A stretch of 37,976 nt of DNA from Alphaproteobacteria bacterium (GTDB lineage: Bacteria; Pseudomonadota; Alphaproteobacteria; Acetobacterales; Acetobacteraceae). How positions within the stretch are numbered: the first letter of the stretch is position 1; each line of letters starts with the position of its first letter. The translations under genes were made by a program, and so were the position numbers. This document shows positions 29,058 to 37,423 of the stretch, one piece after another. Below the pieces are notes generated by a model. It searched no databases. It was not told the DNA's origin and worked only from the letters and a program-made list of their open reading frames with translations. Where the stretch lies: positions 1-37,976 of the forward strand of contig JAPLOJ010000302.1 of NCBI GenBank assembly GCA_026400795.1, given 5' to 3'.

Positions 29058-29832
29058 GGGGCGGTTTCCGCGCGTTGTTCATGTCGGGGGTCGAAGCGTT
29101 CACCGCGCAGCAGCGCCTTGGCGCGGCGCCAGGCTTGATAAATGCCGCCCATGCCTTCCTGCCCCTGCACCAGGGTTTGAAACGCCGCCGGATCACGCGC
29201 GATGGCATCGGCGCCGAGCTTTTCCATCACGCCTGCCAAAGCATCGGAAAGCATGGCGCCGCGCGCCTCTCGCGGCGCTTCCAGCAACGTCGCAGCGGGG
29301 ATGGGCGCGCCAAAAGCGGCAAGCATTTCCGCCTTGCGTTCGCCCCAGAACGGATAATCCAGCGCGAGTGGCACAAACACCGCATCGGGGGCGATTTCCG
29401 GCAGGCGGATCATGCCAGGCGCAATCGGCACGGGCCTTTCGCGCGGGTCACTGAAGCGGCCCGGCGCATTGATCCACAGAATATGCGCAGGATTAGCCAG
29501 CACCTTTTCCACCACACGCAGAAACGCAACTGATCCGCGTGCCGAGCCGGTCTCGATCCCGAAAACGCCAAGCCGCGTCATGAAGCGATATTTCTCAATG
29601 GCCTTCGCTTCCATAGCAGCATGAAGGCAACGCCATCCCACCAGGAAGGATGATTGGCGAAAATCACCACAGGCTTGCCTTCTGGCAAATCGGGCAGGCC
29701 CCAGCGCGCCACCCGCAGCGCGCGCATATGTTTGCGGAAAAACCGGGTGAACATGAAATCGAAAAAATCCAGATGGCGCGCTGAACGCAGCGCCACCGGG
29801 TCAGGCACTTGTTTTGCCTGGCCTGTCGTCAT
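29054..29832 (-). pseudogene. Acyltransferase (PlsC-like lysophospholipid acyltransferase fold) split into two frames
   Basis: N-part ORF 29578..29832 contains VVIFANHPSWWDGVAFMLL; C-part in another frame (within 29054..29641) continues AMEAKAIEKYRFMTRLGVFGIETGSARGS...; reading frame disrupted near 29610-29620. Confidence 0.75.
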
Positions 29833-31415
29833 TCAGCCGCGGCTGGCAGATCGGCCTCTCGCCGGCCAGCCAATTCCGCTTCGGGGGACATGCCGCGCCC
29901 GCCAAGATCACGGTCCAAAGCATCGGCCGCGATCCAGCCGGACATCATCACCATTGGCATGCCAGGGCCGGGATGCGCCGCGCCGCCGGCCAAATAGAGG
30001 CCCTTGATCGCCTTGCTGCGATTGCTCGGCTTGAAGGCGCCGGTGAAGGAGCCATGCGATGCCAGGCCATAAATCGCGCCATTCAGCACCTTGTAGCGGT
30101 TATGGATATCCACCGGCGTCAATTGGCTTTCGCAGACAATGCGGCTTTCGATGTCTTCCATCCCCGCCGTGCGCTTCAGCTTATCCAGGATTTTCTGGCG
30201 ATAGGCGGGGAACATCTTGGACCAATCATGATGCGGCCGCAGATAAGGCGTATGCACCAGCACATAAAGCGCTTCCCCACCTTCCGGTGCCACCGAAGGA
30301 TCAGTGCCGGATGGTGCGGCCAGATAGGCGGTGGGGTCCGGTGCCGGTTCGCCCTTGCGATAGATGGCATCAAATTCTTCTTCCGCATCGCGGGAGAAGA
30401 CAAAATCATGATGCGCCAAATGTTCGTAACGGCGATTGAGCCCGAGATAGAGCACAATACCGGAACAGGCAGGTTCATACTTCTTGGCGTAGCGCTGAGA
30501 CGCATTGCCCTTCACCAATTCCGTATAGGTGCGAATCGCATCCATGTTCGAAATCAGCGCATCGCAGGCAATACGTTCGCCATTGGCCGTGACGCTGCGT
30601 ACCGCGCCGCCGACAATCTCAATATCCGTCACCTCGGCATTCGTGCGCAAATCAGCCCCAAGCGAGGCCGCGAGGTTCGCGAGCCCTTCCGCGGTGGCGC
30701 GCGTGCCGCCCACCGGATACCAGACACCTTCGGATGCCTGCATATCGCCAATGCTGCACAGCACCGCCGGCGCAAGGTAAGGGCTGGACCCGACATATTG
30801 CGTGAAGTGATCCAGCATCTGGGCCAATTGCTCATTCGGCACATGGCCGCGGATGACTTTCGCCACCGTCTGGCCCATGCGCAGCGCCATGACATCACGC
30901 AGCACATTGGGTTTGAAATTATCACCAAGGTTCAGCGTATCGCCGATGCCTTCCACGGGCTTCCAGAAGAAGAATTTCTCGGAAACCTTGTGCAAATGGC
31001 GGGCGACGCGCTGGAAGCTTTCATACCCCGCGCCGTTCGGCCCACCGGGTGCGAATTCATCCATCAGCCGTGCCATATCCTGCACGTTTTCGATCAGATC
31101 AATCTGCTTGCTGCCATCAAAAAAGCAACGCCATTGTGGATCAAGCCGGATCAGCGGCATTTCCTTTTGCTGATCGCGCCCCGCTTCGGCGAAGATACGG
31201 CGCAGCACGCGCGGCACGGTCAGGATGGTGGGGCCCATATCAAAGCGGAAATTCCCGCGCCCATCGGGTGATGGCATGTTCAGTACCGCCGCCTTGCCAC
31301 CAAGCCAGGCATTACGCTCAAGGACCGTGACCTGATGCCCACGCGCCTGCGCGGTGGCGGCTGCAGCAAGCCCGCCCAAACCGCTGCCAATGACAATTAC
31401 CTTGGCACCCATCAC
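29829..31415 (-). CDS. CrtN/CrtP-family carotenoid oxidoreductase (candidate C30 carotenoid oxygenase/desaturase, CrtP/CrtNb-like)
   Basis: GSGLGGLAAAATAQARGHQVTVLERNAWLGGKAAVL, FRFDMGPTILTVPRVLRRIFAEAG, C-terminal GLYLAGGAAHPGPGMPMVMMSGWIAADAL. Confidence 0.85.
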   Translation of the reverse strand: MMGAKVIVIGSGLGGLAAAATAQARGHQVTVLERNAWLGGKAAVLNMPSPDGRGNFRFDMGPTILTVPRVLRRIFAEAGRDQQKEMPLIRLDPQWRCFFDGSKQIDLIENVQDMARLMDEFAPGGPNGAGYESFQRVARHLHKVSEKFFFWKPVEGIGDTLNLGDNFKPNVLRDVMALRMGQTVAKVIRGHVPNEQLAQMLDHFTQYVGSSPYLAPAVLCSIGDMQASEGVWYPVGGTRATAEGLANLAASLGADLRTNAEVTDIEIVGGAVRSVTANGERIACDALISNMDAIRTYTELVKGNASQRYAKKYEPACSGIVLYLGLNRRYEHLAHHDFVFSRDAEEEFDAIYRKGEPAPDPTAYLAAPSGTDPSVAPEGGEALYVLVHTPYLRPHHDWSKMFPAYRQKILDKLKRTAGMEDIESRIVCESQLTPVDIHNRYKVLNGAIYGLASHGSFTGAFKPSNRSKAIKGLYLAGGAAHPGPGMPMVMMSGWIAADALDRDLGGRGMSPEAELAGRREADLPAAAE

Positions 31416-31427
31416 GCCATCTCCTTC

Positions 31428-33053
31428 TCAGTCGCCAGCAGACTGTTTGGTCGCATTTTCCGAGCCGCCAAGTGAGTCCACTTGGCTTGAAAATGCTCCA
31501 GCATTGGCCCGCATATGGCTTGGGCTGCGTTCGCTGCGCGTCATGCCCAAATCCTGCAACAATAAATCCGCGCTGATGCGCGCACCTTCATAAATCACCG
31601 GTAAGCCACTGCCAGGATGCGTGCCGCCGCCCACCAGATACACGCCCTTCGCCTTGCCAAAGCGATTGCGCGGGCGGAAATGCATCATCTGGCGCACATT
31701 ATGCGCAAGATTGAAGGTGGCCCCATAGCCAACCGCATATTCATCCTGCCACCCCTGCGGCGAGATGATTTTCTCATACCGAATACGGCTTTCGATATCA
31801 TGCAAGCCAATCGCCTTCAGCCGGTCCAACGCAAGGCGCCGATAGCGCGGTTCTTCCGTCGCCCAATCCGCCCCGCCCAAAAGATTCGGCACGGGTACCA
31901 GCATATACAATGTGGAATGCCCGGGCGGTGCCATGGAAGGGTCGGTACTGGCCGCGGCCTGCACATAAAGCGAAGGATTTTGCGGAATAATCCCCGCTTC
32001 GATCTGCGCCAGATTATTCTCATAATCTTCCGCGAGCAGCACGGTATGATGCGCCAGATCAAGCTGCCCTTCGATGCCCAGATAAAGCATGAAGGTGGAA
32101 CAGGAATAACGCGCTTCGGCGATTTTCTTATCGGGCCATTGCGGGCGCTGTTCTTCTTCCATCAGACCCGGAATGGCATGCGCGAAATCGGCATTTACCA
32201 CCACCGCATCCACCGCATGAAGCCGCCCGCCCGCTTCAACACCCACCGCGCGCCGGCCTTCAAAGACAATGCGATCAACCTTGGTGTTCAGGCGGATATC
32301 TACGCCCACACTTTCCGCAACCCGCGCCATGGCTTCTGACACAACACCGCACCCGCCGCGCGGATGAAACACGCCATGTTCATATTCCAGGAAAGACAGG
32401 ATGGAGAACATGCTCGGGCAGCGGAAGGGACTCATGCCCAGGTATTTGGACTGGAAGGAGAAAGCCAAGCGCGTGCGCGGGTCCGAGAAATGCCGCTGTA
32501 ATTCCTGATCGAGCGAAAGCCAGGGCCGCAGATGCTTGAGCCCATTCATCACTTCCGGCGCCAAATAGGTCATCACGCCAGGAAAGGGCCGTTCCAACAC
32601 GGGGCGGAAGGCTTCCAGCTTCACGCGGTTTTCCGCCATGAAGCTGCGCACGCCCGCCGCATCGGCCGGGTTGATCTTCGCCACTTCCGCTTCCATGCGC
32701 GCCAGATCGGGCGTCGCTTCAATGGAAACGGGATTGGCACCTTCAAAGATCAGCCGATATTGCGGATCAAGGCGGATCAGATCCACCTCATCCTCAAGCC
32801 GCGCGCCGCAGGCTTCGAAAATTTCCGCCAGGATGCGCGGATACAGGAAGAAAGTCGGCCCAATATCAAAGCGGTAGCCGCCGGGCGCGGTTACGGTGCG
32901 GGTCCGCCCGCCCACCACGGCATCCTTTTCGAATACCGTGACGCGCACGCCGGAGGAGGCCAGCAGCATGGCCGCAGCCAAGCCTCCGGGGCCGGCACCG
33001 ATCACGGCAACATGGGGACGAGTTTGTGAGAGCGAGGGAGGTGATGCGTTCAT
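31428..33053 (-). CDS. CrtN-family (diapo)phytoene/squalene desaturase
   Basis: GAGPGGLAAAMLLASSGVRVTVFEKDAVVGGRTRTV, YRFDIGPTFFLYPRILAEIFEACG, C-terminal GVYLVGGGTHPGSGLPVIYEGARISADLL. Confidence 0.87.
   Translation of the reverse strand: MNASPPSLSQTRPHVAVIGAGPGGLAAAMLLASSGVRVTVFEKDAVVGGRTRTVTAPGGYRFDIGPTFFLYPRILAEIFEACGARLEDEVDLIRLDPQYRLIFEGANPVSIEATPDLARMEAEVAKINPADAAGVRSFMAENRVKLEAFRPVLERPFPGVMTYLAPEVMNGLKHLRPWLSLDQELQRHFSDPRTRLAFSFQSKYLGMSPFRCPSMFSILSFLEYEHGVFHPRGGCGVVSEAMARVAESVGVDIRLNTKVDRIVFEGRRAVGVEAGGRLHAVDAVVVNADFAHAIPGLMEEEQRPQWPDKKIAEARYSCSTFMLYLGIEGQLDLAHHTVLLAEDYENNLAQIEAGIIPQNPSLYVQAAASTDPSMAPPGHSTLYMLVPVPNLLGGADWATEEPRYRRLALDRLKAIGLHDIESRIRYEKIISPQGWQDEYAVGYGATFNLAHNVRQMMHFRPRNRFGKAKGVYLVGGGTHPGSGLPVIYEGARISADLLLQDLGMTRSERSPSHMRANAGAFSSQVDSLGGSENATKQSAGD
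31453..31496. repeat. Dispersed palindromic repeat, copy B (full nested palindrome), inside the 3' end of the crtN-like gene
   Basis: GCATTTTC...GAAAATGC outer arms and GCCAAGTG-AGTC-CACTTGGC inner arms; shares sequence with copy A at 4200-4235. Confidence 0.8.
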
Positions 33054-33115
33054 CCGGCAATCTGTCTTTACGGCCTATCCGTACCAAATGTCTAAAAGGA
33101 AGTAAAAGCCGAGCC

Positions 33116-33132
33116 GACCAAAGGGGTTGGTC
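33116..33132. other. Small stem-loop between the DAO-ACAD gene and the carotenoid operon
   Basis: GACCAA-AGGGG-TTGGTC, 6-bp arms; could be a weak terminator for the 33138-35855 gene. Confidence 0.35.
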
Positions 33133-33137
33133 AGCCC

Positions 33138-35855
33138 TTAGGCTGCCATTGCCCCCTCAATTTCCGCGAAGCGCGCCCCAGCACGCGGGAGAAGCCGGCG
33201 CAGATAGAAATCCGCCACCGCCCCGTAAGCCGCGCCATCCGCCGCAGCCGCCCGCGCGAGAAGAGCACCCCCCAGCACCCAGCCCACCGCATCCAGATAG
33301 GCAGTCGCGAGCGATTGGCTAGCCTCCGCATCGCGACCTTGTTCGGCCAGCACCGCTTCCGTGGTGCGGGCCAGCCCCTCAGCTGCGGCGCGCAGCCTGG
33401 CATCTGGCAGGGCGGCGATCTCCGCGATAAGGCTCCTCATCTCCGCCCCACCATCGCGGGCGAGCTTGCGGGTCAGCAGGTCAATCGCCTGGATGCCGTT
33501 GGTGCCCTCATAAATCGGGGCAATGCGCGCATCGCGCAGCACCTGGGCGGCGCCGGTATCCTCAATGAAGCCCATGCCGCCATGCACCTGCACGCCGAGG
33601 GACGCCGTTTCCACCCCGCGATCCGTGGCCCAAGCCTTCAGCACCGGGATCAGCAGCGCGAGCCGCGTGCTGGCCGCGGCATCACCCATCAGCTCGGCGC
33701 GGTCGGCAGCCACCGCCGCTTCCAGCATGATCAGCCGGGCCGCGAGCGTGGTCGCGCGCATTTCCATCAGCATGCGCGCGACATCTGGGTGTTCCGCAAT
33801 AGCCCGCCCATTCTGCACGCGCTGCGCGGCATAGGCTTCCGCGAGCCGTAGCGCCGCTGCGCCATGTGCAACACCCTGGGTGCCAACGCCAAGCCTCGCG
33901 TTATTCATCATGGCGAACATGGCTTGCAGGCCGCGATGCGGTTCGCCGACCAGTTCAGCCTCAGCCCCCTCATACAACATGATGCAGGTGGGGCTGCCAT
34001 GGATGCCCATTTTGCGTTCAATGCCACCGCAGCGGAAAGCATTGCGCGCGCCATCGGGCAGGATTTTTGGTGCAGCGAACAGCGAAATCCCGCGCGAGCC
34101 CGGCGGCGCATCCGGCAGGCGCGCCAGCACCAGATGCAGGATATTGCCGGCACAATCATGCTCGCCCCAGGTGATGAAAATCTTCTGCCCGTGCAAGGCA
34201 TAACGCCCATTGCCAAGCGGTTCCGCGCGCGTGCGCAGCATGCCCAAATCACTGCCGGCTTGCGGTTCGGTCAGGCACATCGCGCCGGTCCAATCGCCCG
34301 CGATCAAGGGCGGCAACCAGCGCGCCGCCTGATCCGGCGTGGCGTGATGGCGCAGCAGATCAATCGCGCCGGCCGTCAGCAGTGGGCCGAGCATGAAGGA
34401 GGTATCGGCCGCCATGCCCAATTCCGTCATGGCGGTCCAAAGGCTGAGCGGCAGGCCCTGGCCGCCATGTTCCACCGGCGCCGCCAAGCCCTGCCAGCCG
34501 CCTTCGCGCCATTGGTCGTACAAGGCCGGGTAATGCGCCGGCGTCGTCACCGTGCCATTGGCGTAGCGTGCGCCCTGCTTATCCGCTTCCTGGGCTTTCG
34601 GTTGCAGCGCTTCGGTGCAGAAGCGATTGGCCTCAGTCACAATCTGCGCAATGTCATCGGCTGACAGAGGCGCGCCGGCTGCGTTGGTAAGGCCCGGCAG
34701 GTCAATCAGGCGCGTGAGGCCAAAAATCAGATCCGGGGCATCCCGCCCGGCGGCCCAACCCGGCAGGGCGCGGGCGAGAGCAGTATCCTCCGCCGCCGCG
34801 GCCAGGGCCAGACCCAAAAGCGGGGCGAATTTGAAGCCATGGCCGGAAAAGCCGGACATGACAAAGCAGCCATGGGCGGCGGCTTCCAGGATGAATTCCT
34901 CTTGGTCTTCCACATCGTAATAGCAGGCCTGGGCACCCAAGACGCGATAGCCCGCCGCATTGATCAGGCGAGGACGGGCGAGGGCCAGGATTTCCTCGAT
35001 TTCCGCGGGCGTTGCCGCGCGCGGATCGGCCCCGGCATCGCCCTGGCGGGAAAAGCGGTGATCCCCGATCTTGAGCGCGGTGCCGGCCACCGGGGGCACG
35101 GCGTAGAACCCGCCATCCTCGGCCAGATCAAGCAGCATGGGCGCGGCTTCCCAGGCGGCGCGGAAGCCAGCTGGGGGTTCAAGGCGCACCAGGATTTGGC
35201 GAGAAGGCACCACGCGGCCAGTCAGCCCCGTGCCGAGCAGCTTTGGCCCCCAGGGTCCGGCGGCAAGCACCAGCAGATCGGCGCTGCGTTCCGCGCCATT
35301 GGCCAGGCGCAGTGTTTTGCGCGCCGGTTGGGCGGCGGCAACCTCGGCGGTTTCGAAAACAACACCCTGCGCGGCGAGAAACGCGGCGAGCCCGGCGACA
35401 ATCCGTTCCGCGAGCAGCGCGCCACCGCGCTGCAAGGTGAAGGCGGCGGCGATGCCGGTATCGGACAGCATGGGAAAGCGCGTGGTGATCTGATCCGGCG
35501 CCAAATCAGCGCAAGCATGCCCATCGGACCGCAGCGCAGCCCGGCTTTCGGCGAGCCAGCCACCTTGGTGATTGGCCAGCGCCAACACGCCGGTTTCCAC
35601 GTAATGCCGCGCGCCAAGCGCGGCCCAGATCATGTCCCAAGCCGCATAGGCGGGGTCAACCATCCGCATATAGCCGGCCTGCGCGCCATAGGCGTGGCGG
35701 ATCAGCCGGTGCTGATCCACGGATGCGCCGCGCGGATTTGGAATGGGCGCCTGTTCAATCACACGCACCTGCCAACCAGCGCGGGCCAGCGCCCAGGCGG
35801 TGCAAAGCCCCATGATGCCGGCGCCTAGAACAAGGGCGTTTCGTTGTGCTGCCAT
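33138..35855 (-). CDS. Fusion protein: N-terminal FAD-dependent amine oxidoreductase (DAO/sarcosine-oxidase-like) + C-terminal acyl-CoA dehydrogenase
   Basis: N-part NALVLGAGIMGLCTAWALARAGWQVRVIEQ ... FVMSGFSGHGFKFAPLLGLALA; C-part AMCLTEPQAGSDLGMLRTRAEPLGNGRYALHGQKIFITWGEHD ... GVQVHGGMGFIEDTGAAQVLRDARIAPIYEGTNGIQAIDLLTRK; one uninterrupted 905-aa frame. Confidence 0.88.
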   Translation of the reverse strand: MAAQRNALVLGAGIMGLCTAWALARAGWQVRVIEQAPIPNPRGASVDQHRLIRHAYGAQAGYMRMVDPAYAAWDMIWAALGARHYVETGVLALANHQGGWLAESRAALRSDGHACADLAPDQITTRFPMLSDTGIAAAFTLQRGGALLAERIVAGLAAFLAAQGVVFETAEVAAAQPARKTLRLANGAERSADLLVLAAGPWGPKLLGTGLTGRVVPSRQILVRLEPPAGFRAAWEAAPMLLDLAEDGGFYAVPPVAGTALKIGDHRFSRQGDAGADPRAATPAEIEEILALARPRLINAAGYRVLGAQACYYDVEDQEEFILEAAAHGCFVMSGFSGHGFKFAPLLGLALAAAAEDTALARALPGWAAGRDAPDLIFGLTRLIDLPGLTNAAGAPLSADDIAQIVTEANRFCTEALQPKAQEADKQGARYANGTVTTPAHYPALYDQWREGGWQGLAAPVEHGGQGLPLSLWTAMTELGMAADTSFMLGPLLTAGAIDLLRHHATPDQAARWLPPLIAGDWTGAMCLTEPQAGSDLGMLRTRAEPLGNGRYALHGQKIFITWGEHDCAGNILHLVLARLPDAPPGSRGISLFAAPKILPDGARNAFRCGGIERKMGIHGSPTCIMLYEGAEAELVGEPHRGLQAMFAMMNNARLGVGTQGVAHGAAALRLAEAYAAQRVQNGRAIAEHPDVARMLMEMRATTLAARLIMLEAAVAADRAELMGDAAASTRLALLIPVLKAWATDRGVETASLGVQVHGGMGFIEDTGAAQVLRDARIAPIYEGTNGIQAIDLLTRKLARDGGAEMRSLIAEIAALPDARLRAAAEGLARTTEAVLAEQGRDAEASQSLATAYLDAVGWVLGGALLARAAAADGAAYGAVADFYLRRLLPRAGARFAEIEGAMAA

Positions 35856-35990
35856 GGATCGGAGCCTATGCCGGTTTGGGCAGGGAATGGAAATGCTTGT
35901 TTTATCAAACCGCGAAGGGCAAACCGCCTTTGCCTAGTCGGTGCAAGGCAAGGACCCATCCCGCCAAAGCCAAAAGGAACCCGGCCCGCC

Positions 35991-36377
35991 ATGATCATCG
36001 CCTTCTGGACCCTGCCTTTGACGCTGATTTTCATATGGCTCAGCTTTCGCGTGATCCGTTATCGGCGTGCTGAGCGGATCCCACTTGGGTCGGGCGGTAA
36101 TGCCGCGCTGGAACGCGCCATCAGGGCGCATGCCAATTTCGCGGAATTCGTTCCCTTTGCGGTGCTGCTGCTGATCCTGGCGGAATGGGGTGGCGCCTGG
36201 CCTTGGCTGCTGCATGCGCTTGGGGCGCTGCTGGTCACGGCGCGCCTGTCCCATGGCATGGGCATAGCGAAGGACCCGGAAAATTATCGCTTTCGCGTCT
36301 TTGGCATGATGGGGACCTTCAGCGTCATGGGAATCGCGGCGTTGGCGGCCTTTCTGGGGGCTGTCCTGCGCGGGTGA
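35991..36377 (+). CDS. MAPEG-family membrane protein
   Basis: ALERAIRAHANFAEFVPFAVLLLILAEWGG...HALGALLVTARLSHGMGI, four TM helices; start at 35991 preferred over ORF-track 35844. Confidence 0.88.
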   Translation: MIIAFWTLPLTLIFIWLSFRVIRYRRAERIPLGSGGNAALERAIRAHANFAEFVPFAVLLLILAEWGGAWPWLLHALGALLVTARLSHGMGIAKDPENYRFRVFGMMGTFSVMGIAALAAFLGAVLRG

Positions 36378-36438
36378 GGCTTGCGGGATTCGACTGATTG
36401 CGCCCCTTGATGCCCCTTCCCACGGATAGAAATGATCC

Positions 36439-36870
36439 ATGACCTTGGCTCCCCCGACGCATCCCGCCGACCTCGTCCCCGAGCTTTCGGTGCGCGACCT
36501 CGCTGCAAGCCTTGCCTTCTGGTGCGGGCCCTGCGGCTTCGCCGTGGTCTTCGACCGTCCGGAGCAGGGCTTCGCCTGCATCCAGCGCGGCACGGCGCGG
36601 GTGATGCTGGACCAACTCGGCACGGGCCGGGACTGGGTGACGGCGCCGCTCGAACCGCCGCTTGGGCGGGGGATCAACCTTGAGATAGCGGTCGAGGATA
36701 TCGCGCCAATCCTGGCGGCGCTGGCGGCGGCGGGCTGGCCGCTTTTCCTCGGCCTCGAGGAGAAGACCTACCGCGTCGGCGAGGGCTCGGTGACGGTGCG
36801 GCAATTCCTGGTGCAGGATCCGGACGGCTACCTGCTGCGCTTTTCCGAGGGGATAGGCCATGGCGCTTGA
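36439..36870 (+). CDS. VOC-superfamily protein (glyoxalase/bleomycin-resistance-like)
   Basis: LVPELSVRDLAASLAFWCGPCGFAVVFDRPEQGFACIQRG...VRQFLVQDPDGYLLRFSE. Confidence 0.87.
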   Translation: MTLAPPTHPADLVPELSVRDLAASLAFWCGPCGFAVVFDRPEQGFACIQRGTARVMLDQLGTGRDWVTAPLEPPLGRGINLEIAVEDIAPILAALAAAGWPLFLGLEEKTYRVGEGSVTVRQFLVQDPDGYLLRFSEGIGHGA

Positions 36871-36992
36871 ATTCAAGACCTGCGAAGTCTTCACCGACCA
36901 ACGCTTTGCAGTGCGATCATGCGCGGCTGAACGCTTGTGCGATGACCATGAATGCGGCCTATGATGGCGCCGTACTAACGGAGAGATGATCC

Positions 36993-37373
36993 ATGACCTT
37001 GACCGTCCAACAAATGCTTGCCGCCGCCGAAGCCGTGGTGCCGCGCATCAGTGCCGATGAAGCGAAGGGCCTGCTTGGCCGCGCCGATGTGGTTTTCCTG
37101 GATGTGCGCGAACCGGCAGAAGTCGCAGCCTCCGGCAAGGTGCCAGGTGCGCTGACAATCCCTCGCGGCCTGGTGGAATTCCGCGCTGATCCCGCGTCCG
37201 CGCTGCATGATGCGAATTTCGACCGCGCCAAGACCATTGTTGCCTATTGCGCATCCGGCGGGCGTTCCGCGCTGGTGCTGAAGACGCTGCATGATATGGG
37301 CTATGCCAATGTGCGCAATCTGGGCGGCTTCAAGAATTGGGTAGATGGCGAGGGCGAGATCGAAAAGGTCTGA
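36993..37373 (+). CDS. Rhodanese-like domain protein
   Basis: VVFLDVREPAEVAASGKVPGALTIPRG...TIVAYCASGGRSALVLKTLHDMGYANVRNLGGFKNWV; catalytic Cys in CASGGRS loop. Confidence 0.92.
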   Translation: MTLTVQQMLAAAEAVVPRISADEAKGLLGRADVVFLDVREPAEVAASGKVPGALTIPRGLVEFRADPASALHDANFDRAKTIVAYCASGGRSALVLKTLHDMGYANVRNLGGFKNWVDGEGEIEKV

Positions 37374-37423
37374 CCTTCAGTTGGGGATCGCGCCAATACG
37401 CGATCCCCGAGTTGCACAGGCTT

